Shown: positions 17,501 through 25,770, counted from the first letter of the stretch. The stretch: 64,000 bases of DNA from Proteiniborus ethanoligenes (GCF_900107485.1 NZ_FNQE01000002.1:140319-204318); one strand, 5' to 3'. Made by a program: numbers and translations. Notes: generated from the letters alone by a model not told the origin.

Positions 17501-18057
17501 GACAGATGGCTGCTATAGGCTATGATTTATATATTAAATTCCTTGATGAATCTATAAAGAAACTGAAAGGAGAACGAAGAGAGGAAATAGTAGATACTTC
17601 TATAGAGCTTAATATAGATGGATATATACCGAATAAATATATCCAGGATGAAGAACAAAAAGTAGAGATATATAAGAGGATTTCATCTATTAACAACAAA
17701 GAAGACTACTCTGACGTTTTAGAAGAGATAATAGATCGATTTGGAGATGTTCCAAATGAAGTTGTTAATCTATTAAGAATATCATATATTAAATCTTTAT
17801 GTATCAAAGGGAAGATAATATCACTGTTTCAAAATGATGATATTATTAAAATAGAATTTAAGTCCTTAGAATATATTACACCAGAGATTATGAACGAATT
17901 GGTTGTTTCCTATGGTAGAAGAATGATTTTTGATGTATCTAAGAATCCTAGCTTTAAATACAAGCTCATGAATAAGTCGCAAGAAGGTATATTGTCAGAG
18001 CTTGAAAAAATTATTGAAAAAATTAGTGGTTTTCATATAGGTACAAATAAGATATAA
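14521..18057 (+). CDS. mfd: Transcription-repair coupling factor
   Basis: A 1178-aa ATP-dependent translocase that removes RNA polymerase stalled at DNA damage and recruits UvrA. The N-terminal UvrB-like module (about residues 1-330) includes GQFSIRGGIIDLFPVN. The RNA-polymerase-interacting CarD-like domain begins near LNIGDHVVHEAHGIGKYIGVE (about 510). The RecG-like motor domain has the P-loop GDVGYGKTEVALRAAF, Walker B DEEQRFG, TATPIPRTL and QLRGRVGR. The C-terminal TRCF domain contains EIRGAGNLLG upstream of it. Full family length. The ATG has AACGAGGAGCTGGTTTT. It lies downstream of pth, as in B. subtilis. Confidence 0.98.
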   Translation: MKVNMFIDSLKNLSSYDQLTKEINKKSSPIALHGLSEENIAHIIYGLNQHLDRQILIMTYDELRAKKILEDLSFFCNDNSELFPSKEVVLYDIEAYSHEISNQRVKVLDRLSKEENIVVVASVKGAISKIMSKSAIKAYTIDIELGQVVDLNNIADTLVVQGYERVHMVEGVGQFSIRGGIIDLFPVNSLNPFRIELFDDEIDSIRIFDLKTQRSIDNLSSIRIPPIKEILILKGEAESIANEMEIDLNARIKKLQKKGEVEIIDSLTEKYGHYIQRLSNGLSIGNIDLLVPYFKQELSNILEYFKNDSLVIVDEPQRIEESVKGIKEDFINRYTDLFERGEVLSRHQDIFHTYDAIVEKIHSMTSITTTNLLKNNPRFMPKAIINFNTKGMQSFHNKIELLADELKYLKYRGYKTIILSGTKERGIRLAQSLLEMNIECSYVDDPHREIKSGQVFVTHGSISRGFEYTNLKFAIISDKEAFGTYKKTRPVKARKDTTKIESFTDLNIGDHVVHEAHGIGKYIGVEQLKVQGVKKDYLAIKYSGEDKLYVPIDQMNLIQKYIGSDAVQPKINKLGSSEWAKTKTKVKKAIEDMANDLIKLYATRESIKGFKFSQDTPWQKQFDDAFPYEETEDQLRCIEEIKGDMEKDRPMDRLLCGDVGYGKTEVALRAAFKAIMDGKQVAILVPTTILAQQHYNTIIERFNQFPVKAEMLSRFRTANQQKKIINDLKSGNLDIVVGTHRLLSKDVKYKDLGLLIIDEEQRFGVKHKETIKIMKESIDVLTLTATPIPRTLHMSLIGIRDMSVIEEPPEERYPVQTYVVEHNDQIVKDAIIRELSRQGQVYYLYNRVQSIQQFASKIKALVPEARVAIGHGQMSERELERVMMDFLSRETDVLVCTTIIETGLDIPNVNTIIIHDADKMGLSQLYQLRGRVGRSNRVAYAYFTYEKNKVLTEVAEKRLKAIKEFTEFGSGFKIAMRDLEIRGAGNLLGAEQHGQMAAIGYDLYIKFLDESIKKLKGERREEIVDTSIELNIDGYIPNKYIQDEEQKVEIYKRISSINNKEDYSDVLEEIIDRFGDVPNEVVNLLRISYIKSLCIKGKIISLFQNDDIIKIEFKSLEYITPEIMNELVVSYGRRMIFDVSKNPSFKYKLMNKSQEGILSELEKIIEKISGFHIGTNKI

Positions 18058-18098
18058 TAGTATGTATGTAAACAGGCATAAAATAGGGAGGGATTTTG

Positions 18099-19109
18099 GT
18101 GCAAAATAGACTCAACAAAAAGATATTACTAATTACGTTTTTGATATTATCAGTAGTACTGGTACTAAGTGGTTGCAATGTGTCAAAGGAAGAAGGTGTT
18201 GCAACTGTAAATGGAAAGATTATATCAAAATCCGATTTTGATTTAAACTTTGATATAAATAAAAGGATTTATGAAAGCCAGTTAGGCTCAGATGTAATGT
18301 CAAGAGATATGGGTAATGGAAAAACTTTTGAAGAAGAATTAAAGAATATAGTATTAGAAAATATTATTATTGAAGAAGTCATATTACAGGCTGCAGAAAA
18401 GGAAAAGATTAAGCTAACTAAAGATGAATTAGACGAAGCTATAAATGAATTTACTGAATCAGTAGGCGGCAAGGAAAAGCTTAAAGAAATATTACAGCAG
18501 AACCATATGACAGATGAGTATATAAGAAGCAGAATGGAAAAGGACATGGTTATTGGAAAGTATAGAGATAAATTTTATGAGTCAATTATCTCTGAAGAGG
18601 ATGCAAAAAATCTTTATGAAAAAAATAAGGATTTATATATTTCTGTTAAGGCAAGCCATATATTAGTTAATACAGAGGAAGAGGCTAAGGATATATTGAA
18701 AAAAATCAATGCTGGGGAAAACTTTGACGACTTAACAAAACTATCAATTGAGCCAGGTGCAGAAGAGAGAAAAGGAGACTTAGGTTATTTCACTAAGGAT
18801 AGAATGGTTCCTGAATTTTCAGAAGCAGCATTTGAATTAAAGCCTGGTGAAATCAGCGATGTAGTTAAAACAGATTTTGGCTATCATATAATTAAGCTTG
18901 TTGATAGAAAAGAATCTTTTGAAGAAGTTAAAGATGATATAATAGCAGTACTGCAAAACCAACAATCAGAAAAATTTGAAGAAAAGATTAAAGAGTTAAG
19001 GGACACAGCCAAGGTAGAATATTTAATTAAAGAGGAAAAAGTAGAGAACAAAGATACAGATGAAGCAAATAAAGAAGAAAACAAAGAAGAGAATAAAGAC
19101 AACAACTAA
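18099..19109 (+). CDS. PrsA-like foldase lipoprotein (SurA_N/parvulin peptidyl-prolyl isomerase)
   Basis: A 336-aa exported lipoprotein. A basic N-terminus (NRLNKK) and hydrophobic stretch lead to the lipobox VLSGC, so Cys26 is the lipidated residue. A SurA_N-like helical chaperone region spans about residues 35-165. The parvulin domain (about 170-262) has KASHILVNTEEEA, ERKGDLGYFTKDRMVPEF and TDFGYHIIKLVD. The tail is Lys/Glu/Asn-rich. The protein is expected to fold exported proteins at the outer face of the membrane. GTG 18099 is preferred because it lies six bases after AGGGAGGGA; TTG 18096 is too close. It follows mfd by 41 bp and ends at a strong terminator. Confidence 0.92.
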   Translation: MQNRLNKKILLITFLILSVVLVLSGCNVSKEEGVATVNGKIISKSDFDLNFDINKRIYESQLGSDVMSRDMGNGKTFEEELKNIVLENIIIEEVILQAAEKEKIKLTKDELDEAINEFTESVGGKEKLKEILQQNHMTDEYIRSRMEKDMVIGKYRDKFYESIISEEDAKNLYEKNKDLYISVKASHILVNTEEEAKDILKKINAGENFDDLTKLSIEPGAEERKGDLGYFTKDRMVPEFSEAAFELKPGEISDVVKTDFGYHIIKLVDRKESFEEVKDDIIAVLQNQQSEKFEEKIKELRDTAKVEYLIKEEKVENKDTDEANKEENKEENKDNN

Positions 19110-19113
19110 ACTG

Positions 19114-19142
19114 AGACGGCCATTGATTGGCCGTCTTTAATT
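19114..19142 (+). terminator. Intrinsic terminator
   Basis: A 9-bp stem AGACGGCCA/TGGCCGTCT with a 5-nt loop (19123-19127) and T-rich tail. Confidence 0.85.
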
Positions 19143-19251
19143 TTTATTTGCTATAAAATTACCATGTATGCATAAAATAATCTTAATAGTAAAATAATAA
19201 GTACACATAGAAAGTTATATATTTACATTTTACAATTGAGGAGGGAAAAAA

Positions 19252-19803
19252 GTGAAGGCTACTGGAATTGTAAGGAGAATAGATGATCTTGGCAGAGTGG
19301 TAATACCAAAAGAAATCAGGCGAACTCTTAGGATAAGAGAAGGAGATCCTTTAGAAATATTTACTGATAGGGAAGGAGAAGTAATCCTAAAAAAATATTC
19401 ACCTATAGGGGAACTAAATGAATTCGCTACTGAATACGCAGAGTCTTTATATGAAAACATAAGCCATACTTCAGTTATTTGTGATAGGGATACTATAGTT
19501 GCAATATCAGGAGGATCTAAAAAAGAGTACTTAGATAAAAGAGTAAGTCCTGAACTAGAGAAAATTATGGAAAGCAAAGAAACCTATGTGGCAACAGGTA
19601 CAACTAAGCCTATTAGACTAGCCTCTGATGAATTGAATCCAGAAAAATACACTAGTCAAATCATAGCACCTATAGTTACACAAGGAGACCCAATTGGGGC
19701 AGTGGTTTTAGTATCAAAGGAGCCAAATGCAAAAATGGGAGATATAGAAACTAAACTAGCAGAAACAGCAGCAGGATTTTTATCAAAACAAATGGAACAA
19801 TAA
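19252..19803 (+). CDS. spoVT: Stage V sporulation protein T (AbrB-like regulator)
   Basis: A 183-aa transcriptional regulator of forespore genes. Residues 1-50 are a swapped-hairpin AbrB DNA-binding domain, MKATGIVRRIDDLGRVVIPK followed by EIRRTLRIREGDPLEI. Residues about 55-180 form the GAF-like effector domain (IAPIVTQGDPIGAVVL, ETAAGFLSKQMEQ). Length and sequence fit SpoVT rather than the shorter AbrB. It starts at GTG with GAGGAGGGAAAAAA upstream. The position between a PrsA-like gene and yabM matches other sporulating Firmicutes. No convincing sigma-G promoter was seen upstream. Terminator at 19811. Confidence 0.96.
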   Translation: MKATGIVRRIDDLGRVVIPKEIRRTLRIREGDPLEIFTDREGEVILKKYSPIGELNEFATEYAESLYENISHTSVICDRDTIVAISGGSKKEYLDKRVSPELEKIMESKETYVATGTTKPIRLASDELNPEKYTSQIIAPIVTQGDPIGAVVLVSKEPNAKMGDIETKLAETAAGFLSKQMEQ

Positions 19804-19810
19804 TTTACTT

Positions 19811-19840
19811 AAAGCCTACTAAATAAAAAGTAGGCTTTAA
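19811..19840 (+). terminator. Intrinsic terminator after spoVT
   Basis: AAAGCCTACT (19811-19820) and AGTAGGCTTT (19829-19838) with loop AAATAAAA, then AATTATT. Confidence 0.75.
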
Positions 19841-19883
19841 TTATTATAGCCAGTAGAAAAGTCCAACTTTAACATATTTTATA

Positions 19884-19912
19884 TTCATTATCCTTTCTAA
19901 ATTTGATATAAT
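19884..19912 (+). promoter_or_regulatory. Promoter of yabM operon
   Basis: TTCATT (19884-19889), 17 bp, extended -10 TGATATAAT (TATAAT at 19907-19912), 57 bp before the yabM ATG. Confidence 0.55.
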
Positions 19913-19968
19913 AATACTTACGGATTTCTATATCTGTTTATCTTTAATAAGAATACCAGGAGGCAATT

Positions 19969-21579
19969 ATGACTAGAGATAACTTTTTAAAAGGAGCAGC
20001 TATATTAGGGGTATCAGGCCTTATAGTAAAGATTTTAGGAGCATTCTATAGAATTCCCCTCTCGAATATGATAGGGGACGAAGGTATGGGTTATTATCAA
20101 ACCGCCTATCCTTTGTATGTTCTTTTAGTTGCCATATCTACATCAGGATTTCCAACAGCAATTGCTAAAATTGTTTCAGAAAAGAGAGCCTTGCAGGATT
20201 ATAGAGGAGCTCATAGAGTTTTTAAAATATCATTTATGGGTTTTCTTTTTGCAGGTATAATTACATCCATATTTGTTTTTTTTACGGCAGGATATATAGT
20301 AGAACTAGTAGGCAACGAAGATGCTTATTATTCTCTAATCGCCATGTCACCTGCATTATTCTTCGTTCCAATAATGTCTGCATTTAGAGGATATTTTCAA
20401 GGGCGACAGACCATGGTTCCAACGGCAATGTCTCAGTTTGTAGAGCAACTATTTAGAGTTTCCATAGGCTTATTCCTTGCATATCAGCTAGTAGGTTTAG
20501 GACTCCCACAAGCAGCAGGTGGAGCTTCATTTGGAGCATCTGCTGGCGGTATTGCAGGTACTATAATAATTGTTATTATATATTTTAAAGAAAGAAAAAA
20601 CATTTTACATGAAATGGACAAAAGTGTAGCTACTAAGCCTGAAAGTGTAGGGAAAATAGTAAAAGATATATTAGTTATAGCCATACCTATAACTATTGGT
20701 GCATCCATACTTCCTATAATTAGTACCATAGATACCTTTCTTATTATGAGAAGACTACAAGAAATAGGCTTTACACAAAAGGAAGCGACAGCACTATATG
20801 GACAACTTACAGGCAATGCACAAACCTTAATCAATCTTCCTCAGGTATTATCCATGGCAATAGCCATAAGTTTGGTACCAGCAGTATCTAGTGCATTTGC
20901 AAAGAAAAACTTTGAAAGTATTCGTAATATAACTAAATCTGGGGTTCGTGTAACCTTACTTATAGGCTTACCATCAGCATTTGGCTTATTCATATTGTCT
21001 ACACCTATTATTGATCTTTTATATTATAATTATGATTTATCTCAAATGCAGAGCACCGGAGCAATACTTCAAGTTTTGGCACTTAGCTTAGTGTTTTTAA
21101 CATTGATACAATCTCTTACAGCCATACTTCAGGGTATAGGAAAGATAATGGTGCCTGTTAAAAACCTAGCTATAGGAGCTGTAGTAAAAACAATATTTAC
21201 TTATATATTAACAGGTATACCTTCAATAAATATAAAAGGAGCTGCAATAAGTACAATAATGGCTTATTTAGTCGCTGCCATACTAAATTTTATTGAAGTT
21301 AAAAGGTATACTAAGGTCCAATTTAAATTTAAGGACACTTTTTTAAAGCCCATAATATCTACATTTATAATGACAGTTACTGTATGGGCTGTTTATAGAT
21401 ATTCAGTTCTTCTGTTAGGAAGTAAGATTTCAACTGTTTTATCTATAGGAGTAGGTGGGGTAGTATATATAATAGCTCTCCTTTTAACAGGTGCATTAAC
21501 GACTGAAGATTTTGAACTTTTACCTAAAGGAGAAGTAATAGCAAAAAAATTAAAGTCAAAAGGGCTTCTAAGAGGCTAA
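19969..21579 (+). CDS. yabM: Polysaccharide biosynthesis / lipid flippase family protein (YabM, SpoVB/MurJ-like)
   Basis: A 536-aa integral membrane protein of the MOP exporter superfamily with about 14 helices. It starts FLKGAAILGVSGLIVKILGA and continues FYRIPLSNMIGDEGMGYYQT, the signature of the SpoVB/YabM/MurJ branch, and later has ALFFVPIMSAFRGYFQGRQTM. Members flip lipid-linked cell-wall or polysaccharide precursors. SpoVB itself acts in the spore cortex. The position after spoVT is that of yabM in B. subtilis, and I use that name by synteny. The ATG has CCAGGAGGCAATT. mazG follows after 57 bp. Confidence 0.9.
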   Translation: MTRDNFLKGAAILGVSGLIVKILGAFYRIPLSNMIGDEGMGYYQTAYPLYVLLVAISTSGFPTAIAKIVSEKRALQDYRGAHRVFKISFMGFLFAGIITSIFVFFTAGYIVELVGNEDAYYSLIAMSPALFFVPIMSAFRGYFQGRQTMVPTAMSQFVEQLFRVSIGLFLAYQLVGLGLPQAAGGASFGASAGGIAGTIIIVIIYFKERKNILHEMDKSVATKPESVGKIVKDILVIAIPITIGASILPIISTIDTFLIMRRLQEIGFTQKEATALYGQLTGNAQTLINLPQVLSMAIAISLVPAVSSAFAKKNFESIRNITKSGVRVTLLIGLPSAFGLFILSTPIIDLLYYNYDLSQMQSTGAILQVLALSLVFLTLIQSLTAILQGIGKIMVPVKNLAIGAVVKTIFTYILTGIPSINIKGAAISTIMAYLVAAILNFIEVKRYTKVQFKFKDTFLKPIISTFIMTVTVWAVYRYSVLLLGSKISTVLSIGVGGVVYIIALLLTGALTTEDFELLPKGEVIAKKLKSKGLLRG

Positions 21580-21636
21580 TGGCAGGTATAAATGAAGGAA
21601 AAATTGTCAAAGCTAATTGTAAATATGGAGGTAAAC

Positions 21637-23115
21637 ATGGGTAAAATTACAGTGGTAGGGTTAGGGCCAGGTGATGTTAGTTCACTCACATTAGGTGCTA
21701 TAGAAATTATAGGTAATGGCAATAAGGTTTTTTTGAGAACAGAAAAGCACCCTACAGTCGAATATTTAGACCAAAAAGGTATAGAATATAACTCATATGA
21801 CTATGCTTATGAGATAGAAGCAAGCTTTGAAAAGGTCTATGAGCATATAACTCAAGATTTAGTAACAAAGTCCCAAAAACATGGTCATATTACTTATTGT
21901 GTACCTGGTCATCCATTAGTTGCTGAAAAAACAGTGGCAATGCTTATAAGCCTTGAAAAACAGGGAAAGATAGAGTTAGAGATAGTACCAGGTTTAAGCT
22001 TTATTGAGCCAATAATCTTAGCAGTAGGACATGACCCTATAAATGGTCTAAAAGTAATAGATGGACTTAACATAAAGGAAATAAGTGTCGATATAAATAT
22101 TGACTGTATTATAACTCAAGTGTATGATAAAATGAGAGCTTCAGAGGTTAAGCTTGCTCTTGCTGAAATATATGGAGATGAGCATGAAATATATGTTATA
22201 AGTTCAGCTGGTATTAAAAAGGATGAAGAAATAGTCAAGATTCCTCTTTATGAACTGGACAGGGTAGACAATATAGGCTATTTAACAAGCATATATGTAC
22301 CTAGAGTAAAGGACAAATCCATATATGACATTTATGATTTAATTAGAATAATGGAAAAGCTAAGAGGGGAGGAAGGATGCCCTTGGGATGCAGAGCAAAC
22401 CCATGTATCATTAAGAGAATATATAATTGAAGAAGCCTATGAAGTTGTAGACGCAATTAACAATGAGGACATGGATGCCTTAGCAGATGAATTAGGCGAT
22501 TTGCTTTTACAAGTAGTATTTCAAAGTCAAATAGGTAAAGAGGAAGGATATTTTAACTTCTGGGATGTGACAACAAATATCTGTAAAAAGCTTATCTATA
22601 GACATCCACATGTGTTTTTAGATAAAACAGCAGATAATGTATATGAGGCCTTAAAAAATTGGAATGATATGAAGGCTGAGGAAAAAAACATAAAAACATA
22701 TACTGAGAGACTTAAAGACATACCTAAAAGCCTTCCTTCGCTTATGAGAAGCTACAAGGTGCAGCAAAGAGCTGCTGATGTTGGATTTGATTGGGAGCAT
22801 GTAAATGGAGCAATAGAGAAGCTCCATGAAGAGCTTAATGAAGTAATACAGGAAATAGAGAACAATAATAAAGAAAATCTAGAATTAGAAATAGGGGATT
22901 TAATATTTGCTATAGTAAATGTAAGTAGGTTTTTAAACATAAATCCTGAGAATGCAATAAATAAAACTATAGAAAAATTTGTCGAAAGATTTGAGTTTAT
23001 TGAAACCGAAAGCAAAAAAATGGGCAAGAATTTAAAGGAAATGTCCCTAGAAGATATGGATTTCATGTGGGAAAAAGCAAAAATACATAAAAATAAAAAA
23101 AATGATAAAAAATAG
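21637..23115 (+). CDS. yabN: Nucleoside triphosphate pyrophosphohydrolase MazG with N-terminal methylase-like domain (YabN)
   Basis: A 492-aa two-part protein. Residues 1 to about 220 are a tetrapyrrole-methylase-like domain (MGKITVVGLGPGDVSSLTLG, CVPGHPLVAEKTV). Residues about 230-490 hold two MazG domains, marked by RGEEGCPWDAEQTHVSLREY, EEAYEVVDAI with ELGDLLLQVVFQ, and a second EELNEVIQEI with EIGDLIFAIVN. MazG hydrolyses aberrant or excess NTPs; the role of the fused methylase-like domain is unknown. The ATG at 21637 follows ATGGAGGTAAAC, making the 15 upstream in-frame codons unlikely. It lies between yabM and hup, as in many spore formers. Confidence 0.93.
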   Translation: MGKITVVGLGPGDVSSLTLGAIEIIGNGNKVFLRTEKHPTVEYLDQKGIEYNSYDYAYEIEASFEKVYEHITQDLVTKSQKHGHITYCVPGHPLVAEKTVAMLISLEKQGKIELEIVPGLSFIEPIILAVGHDPINGLKVIDGLNIKEISVDINIDCIITQVYDKMRASEVKLALAEIYGDEHEIYVISSAGIKKDEEIVKIPLYELDRVDNIGYLTSIYVPRVKDKSIYDIYDLIRIMEKLRGEEGCPWDAEQTHVSLREYIIEEAYEVVDAINNEDMDALADELGDLLLQVVFQSQIGKEEGYFNFWDVTTNICKKLIYRHPHVFLDKTADNVYEALKNWNDMKAEEKNIKTYTERLKDIPKSLPSLMRSYKVQQRAADVGFDWEHVNGAIEKLHEELNEVIQEIENNNKENLELEIGDLIFAIVNVSRFLNINPENAINKTIEKFVERFEFIETESKKMGKNLKEMSLEDMDFMWEKAKIHKNKKNDKK

Positions 23116-23196
23116 TACAGAAAAGAAGGATTTTGCATAAAAACATAGAATATGCTATTTGTAACCAATTATTAATATTATGAGGGAGGTTATATT

Positions 23197-23475
23197 GTGA
23201 ACAAAGCTGAATTAGTAGCTAGCATGGCTGAAAAAAGCAACTTAACAAAAAAAGATGCAGAAAGCGCTCTTAATGCATTCATGAAAAGCGTTGAAGAAGC
23301 ATTAGCAGGTGGAGAAAAGGTACAATTAGTTGGTTTTGGTACTTTCGAAGTTAGAGAAAGAAAAGCTAGAGAAGGTAGAAACCCAAGAAACCCAGAAGAA
23401 GTTATTAAAATACCAGCTTCTTCAGCACCAGTTTTCAAAGCTGGCAAAACATTAAAAGAAGCAGTAAACAAATAA
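23197..23475 (+). CDS. hup: HU family DNA-binding protein
   Basis: A 92-aa nucleoid protein that bends and compacts DNA as a dimer. It starts MNKAELVASMAEKSNLTKKD and has VGFGTFEVRERKAREGRNPR and IPASSAPVFKAGKTLKEAV, the HU/IHF arm and signature. GTG start with GAGGGAGGTTATATT. It is probably strongly expressed and ends in a clean terminator at 23479. HU between mazG and the S4 gene is an addition relative to B. subtilis but frequent in Clostridia. Confidence 0.97.
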   Translation: MNKAELVASMAEKSNLTKKDAESALNAFMKSVEEALAGGEKVQLVGFGTFEVRERKAREGRNPRNPEEVIKIPASSAPVFKAGKTLKEAVNK

Positions 23476-23478
23476 GAG

Positions 23479-23505
23479 AATCAGGTCAGTGACCTGATTT
23501 TTTTA
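23479..23505 (+). terminator. Intrinsic terminator after hup
   Basis: AATCAGGTC (23479-23487), loop AGT, GACCTGATT (23491-23499), then a run of T. Confidence 0.9.
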
Positions 23506-23571
23506 TAACAAATAGGAAGGTTCTACATTATTATTTTTTTATAGAAGCTTTTGTAATAATGAGGTGATGCT

Positions 23572-23811
23572 ATGAGAATAGATAAATATTTAAAAAATGC
23601 AAGAATAATTAAAAGAAGAACAATAGCCAAGGAAGCATGTGAGCAAGGAAGAGTTCTAGTGAATGGAAAAGAGGCAAAGCCTGGAACAGTATTAAGCGTA
23701 GGAGATATAATCCAAATTAACTTTGGAGCCAATACAATGAAAATTGAAGTTTTAAAACTACTTGAACATGTTACAAAAGAAAGTGCTGAGGAAATGTACA
23801 GAAATATATAG
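23572..23811 (+). CDS. rqcP: S4-domain RNA-binding protein RqcP (YabO/Hsp15-like)
   Basis: A 79-aa S4-domain protein: MRIDKYLKNARIIKRRTIAK with EACEQGRVLVNGKEAKPGT and VGDIIQINFG. RqcP helps RqcH add C-terminal alanine tails to stalled nascent chains on the 50S subunit in ribosome quality control. The length is close to that of B. subtilis YabO (86 aa). The ATG has ATGAGGTGATGCT upstream. It sits at the yabO position, directly before yabP, and ends in a strong terminator. Confidence 0.93.
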   Translation: MRIDKYLKNARIIKRRTIAKEACEQGRVLVNGKEAKPGTVLSVGDIIQINFGANTMKIEVLKLLEHVTKESAEEMYRNI

Positions 23812-23840
23812 AAGGGCTGGTCTAAAGACCAGCCCTTTGC
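23812..23840 (+). terminator. Intrinsic terminator after rqcP
   Basis: A 12-bp stem containing AAGGGCTGGTCT/AGACCAGCCCTT (23812-23837) with a minimal loop; it starts on the base after the stop codon. Confidence 0.85.
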
Positions 23841-23946
23841 ATTTTCTAAATATCTTATATATGAAGAGAATCTTACTAACTGCTAGCATAAAAAAAGGCA
23901 AAGCTACATATTCATTAACATAAGTATATAAATGGGAGGGGAATAA

Positions 23947-24237
23947 ATGGTTACGGAAAAGAAAACCACATTAAAGAGTAACAATATTATACTTGAAGAT
24001 AGAGAAAAGCTTGGCATATCAGGTGTTGAATATGTAGAGAGCTTTAACGATAATACTATAATCCTTTTTACATCAAAAGGAGGACTTACTATTAAGGGCG
24101 CTTCATTAAATATAAGCAAGCTAAATTTAGACGATGGTAATGTAACTATTCAAGGTATTATAAACAGCTTAAATTACACTAACAAAGAACTATCGGCTAA
24201 TAAAGGAGGGGGCTTGTTAGGGAAAATGTTTAAGTAA
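23947..24237 (+). CDS. yabP: Sporulation protein YabP
   Basis: A 96-aa protein of the YabP/YqfC family. It has the typical LILEDREKLGISGVEYVESF-like opening (here NNIILEDREKLGISGVEYV), then TIILFTSKGGLTIKGASLNI, and a C-terminal INSLNYTNK. It is needed late in sporulation in B. subtilis, where it is mother-cell (sigma-E) expressed with yabQ. The molecular role is unknown. The ATG has GGGAGGGGAATAA. The terminator at 23812 separates it from rqcP, so yabP-yabQ is likely its own transcript. I could not identify a convincing sigma-E promoter. Confidence 0.93.
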   Translation: MVTEKKTTLKSNNIILEDREKLGISGVEYVESFNDNTIILFTSKGGLTIKGASLNISKLNLDDGNVTIQGIINSLNYTNKELSANKGGGLLGKMFK

Positions 24238-24264
24238 CATCTAGTATTTTCATGAGGTGATAGG

Positions 24265-24774
24265 ATGGATAGCTACGTCCAAAATCAAGGATATATTTTT
24301 CTTTCAACTTTATATGGAGGCATCATTATTGGATTCGCATATGATATATATAGAATATTTAGATATTATTTTAAACCAAAAAAAATAGCTACATTTATTG
24401 AAGATTTTATTTTTTGGATAATTATTTCCTTAATTTCTCTTACAGTTCTTTTATATACGAATTGGGGAGAAATAAGGGGCTATGTTTTTATTGGGTTTTT
24501 TAGTGGTGCTTTTTTATATTCAAAGCTTTTAAGCAAGATTATTATTAGCACCATAGTTTGGATAGTAAATGGGATAATAAGCATTCTAAGGAGAGTGTTT
24601 AAGGTTATTTTCTTTCCCTTTAGATTAATTATGTCAAAGCTTCGCGAACCATATGTAAAGCTTAAATCTAGTGTAAATAGATTAACTAGAAAAACTAAGA
24701 GATATCTGGGTTTACCCTTTGTAGTGCTTAAAAGATGTAAAAAGAACATTAAAACTCTATTTCGCAAAAAATAA
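24265..24774 (+). CDS. yabQ: Spore cortex biosynthesis protein YabQ
   Basis: A 169-aa membrane protein, with helices at about residues 8-28 (LSTLYGGIIIGFAYDIYRIF), 42-64 (FIFWIIISLISLTVLLY), 70-90 and 92-120. A basic C-terminal tail follows (LTRKTKRYLGLPF). The family is confined to spore formers and is required for the spore cortex in B. subtilis; it localises to the forespore outer membrane. The ATG follows GAGGTGATAGG. It lies 27 bp after yabP and is presumably cotranscribed. Confidence 0.92.
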   Translation: MDSYVQNQGYIFLSTLYGGIIIGFAYDIYRIFRYYFKPKKIATFIEDFIFWIIISLISLTVLLYTNWGEIRGYVFIGFFSGAFLYSKLLSKIIISTIVWIVNGIISILRRVFKVIFFPFRLIMSKLREPYVKLKSSVNRLTRKTKRYLGLPFVVLKRCKKNIKTLFRKK

Positions 24775-24918
24775 TTGGAATAGATAGGCTAGGCCTAAAA
24801 CAGCGTACGATAACAAAATATACCATTAGATTATTACATAATACTTTTTCTCTATAAAGGATTTTAAATATTTTTGTAGAAACAATATACTAATGCCAAG
24901 GTAAGAAAGGTGAGCTTT

Positions 24919-25239
24919 ATGAAAGAGAAAAAGAGAAGAAAAGGACTTAAAATAAGACATATATTAGTTTGCATCATGGTTATTTATGTAGGAACAACTT
25001 TTATTAATCAACAAAAACTAATAGTAGCTCTTAATAAGGAAAAGATAGAAAAGCAAAACGAGATAGATAGATTGAATAGTGAAATCAAAGATATTGAAGA
25101 AAAACTAGAGTATACGGATTCCTTAGAGTATATTGAAAAGATGGCAAGAGAAGAACTAAAGATGGTAATGCCAGATGAGATAATATTCATAGATAAAAAC
25201 AGAAATAAGGACAAGCCTATTAAAGGCATTGATAACTGA
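24919..25239 (+). CDS. divIC: Septum formation initiator DivIC (FtsB-like)
   Basis: A 106-aa bitopic membrane protein of the division complex. A strongly basic N-terminus (KEKKRRKGLKIRH) precedes one helix (ILVCIMVIYVGTTFINQQ). A leucine-zipper-like coiled coil (KIEKQNEIDRLNSEIKDIEE) and the conserved end YIEKMAREELKMVMPDEI follow. It acts outside the membrane with FtsL and DivIB at the septum. ATG 24919 is preferred over GTG 24910, which overlaps the AAGGTGAG ribosome-binding site. Position and size match divIC in B. subtilis. Confidence 0.92.
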   Translation: MKEKKRRKGLKIRHILVCIMVIYVGTTFINQQKLIVALNKEKIEKQNEIDRLNSEIKDIEEKLEYTDSLEYIEKMAREELKMVMPDEIIFIDKNRNKDKPIKGIDN

Positions 25240-25249
25240 TTTTAACTGA

Positions 25250-25278
25250 TTGACATATTTATTGTTATAATATATACT
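25250..25278 (+). promoter_or_regulatory. Sigma-A promoter of yabR
   Basis: TTGACA (25250-25255), 17 bp, TATACT (25273-25278), 49 bp before the yabR ATG. Confidence 0.7.
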
Positions 25279-25326
25279 TAAATGAGTTAAGGCAGTTATA
25301 ATATCTAAAGGAGGAGTATTTAATTT

Positions 25327-25737
25327 ATGCCCGTTTTAGTTGGTAACGTAGTTGAAGGTACAGTTAGTGGTATTACAAACTTTGGTGCTTTTATTCAACT
25401 ACCTGAAGGAAAAACAGGACTAGTTCATATTTCTGAAATATCACATGATTATGTAAGCAATGTAAGCGAATACTTAAAAAAAGACCAAGCTGTAAAAGTA
25501 AAGGTCTTATCAATTAGCGATGAGGGAAAAATCAGCTTATCAATAAGACAAGCTGAGCCTAAAAAATCAAAAAAGCAACCAGCAGAAATAGACTGGAGCA
25601 AGAGTGATGATAAGCAAAAATTTATGTCTTTTGAGGATAAGATGGCTAAGTTTTTAAAAGATAGTAGTGAAAAGCAAGAACAGCTTAAGAAAAAAGATAC
25701 GAAAAGGGGCTTTGGAGCAAAAAATCGAAAATCATAG
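25327..25737 (+). CDS. yabR: S1-domain RNA-binding protein YabR
   Basis: A 136-aa protein. Residues 1-75 are an S1 domain (VGNVVEGTVSGITNFGAFIQ, GKTGLVHISEISHDYV, VKVKVLSISDEGKISLSIR), and the C-terminal 60 residues are a charged Lys/Glu tail. It probably binds RNA or the ribosome; the precise role is unsettled. The ATG has AAAGGAGGAG about 11 bases upstream. Its own consensus promoter and terminator make it monocistronic. Synteny divIC-yabR-spoIIE is as in B. subtilis. Confidence 0.92.
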   Translation: MPVLVGNVVEGTVSGITNFGAFIQLPEGKTGLVHISEISHDYVSNVSEYLKKDQAVKVKVLSISDEGKISLSIRQAEPKKSKKQPAEIDWSKSDDKQKFMSFEDKMAKFLKDSSEKQEQLKKKDTKRGFGAKNRKS

Positions 25738-25742
25738 ATAAC

Positions 25743-25770
25743 AACCGGATATAATATCCGGTTTTTTTAT
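25743..25770 (+). terminator. Intrinsic terminator after yabR
   Basis: AACCGGATA (25743-25751), loop TAA, TATCCGGTT (25755-25763), T run. Confidence 0.9.

Noticed and set aside
19170..19199. Sigma-G promoter for spoVT
   Set aside because: GCATA at 19170-19174 could be a -35, but no CATnnTA-type -10 is present at the right spacing.
23886..23927. Sigma-E promoter for yabP-yabQ
   Set aside because: GCATAA and CATATT or CATAAGTA elements occur, but the spacings do not fit the consensus.
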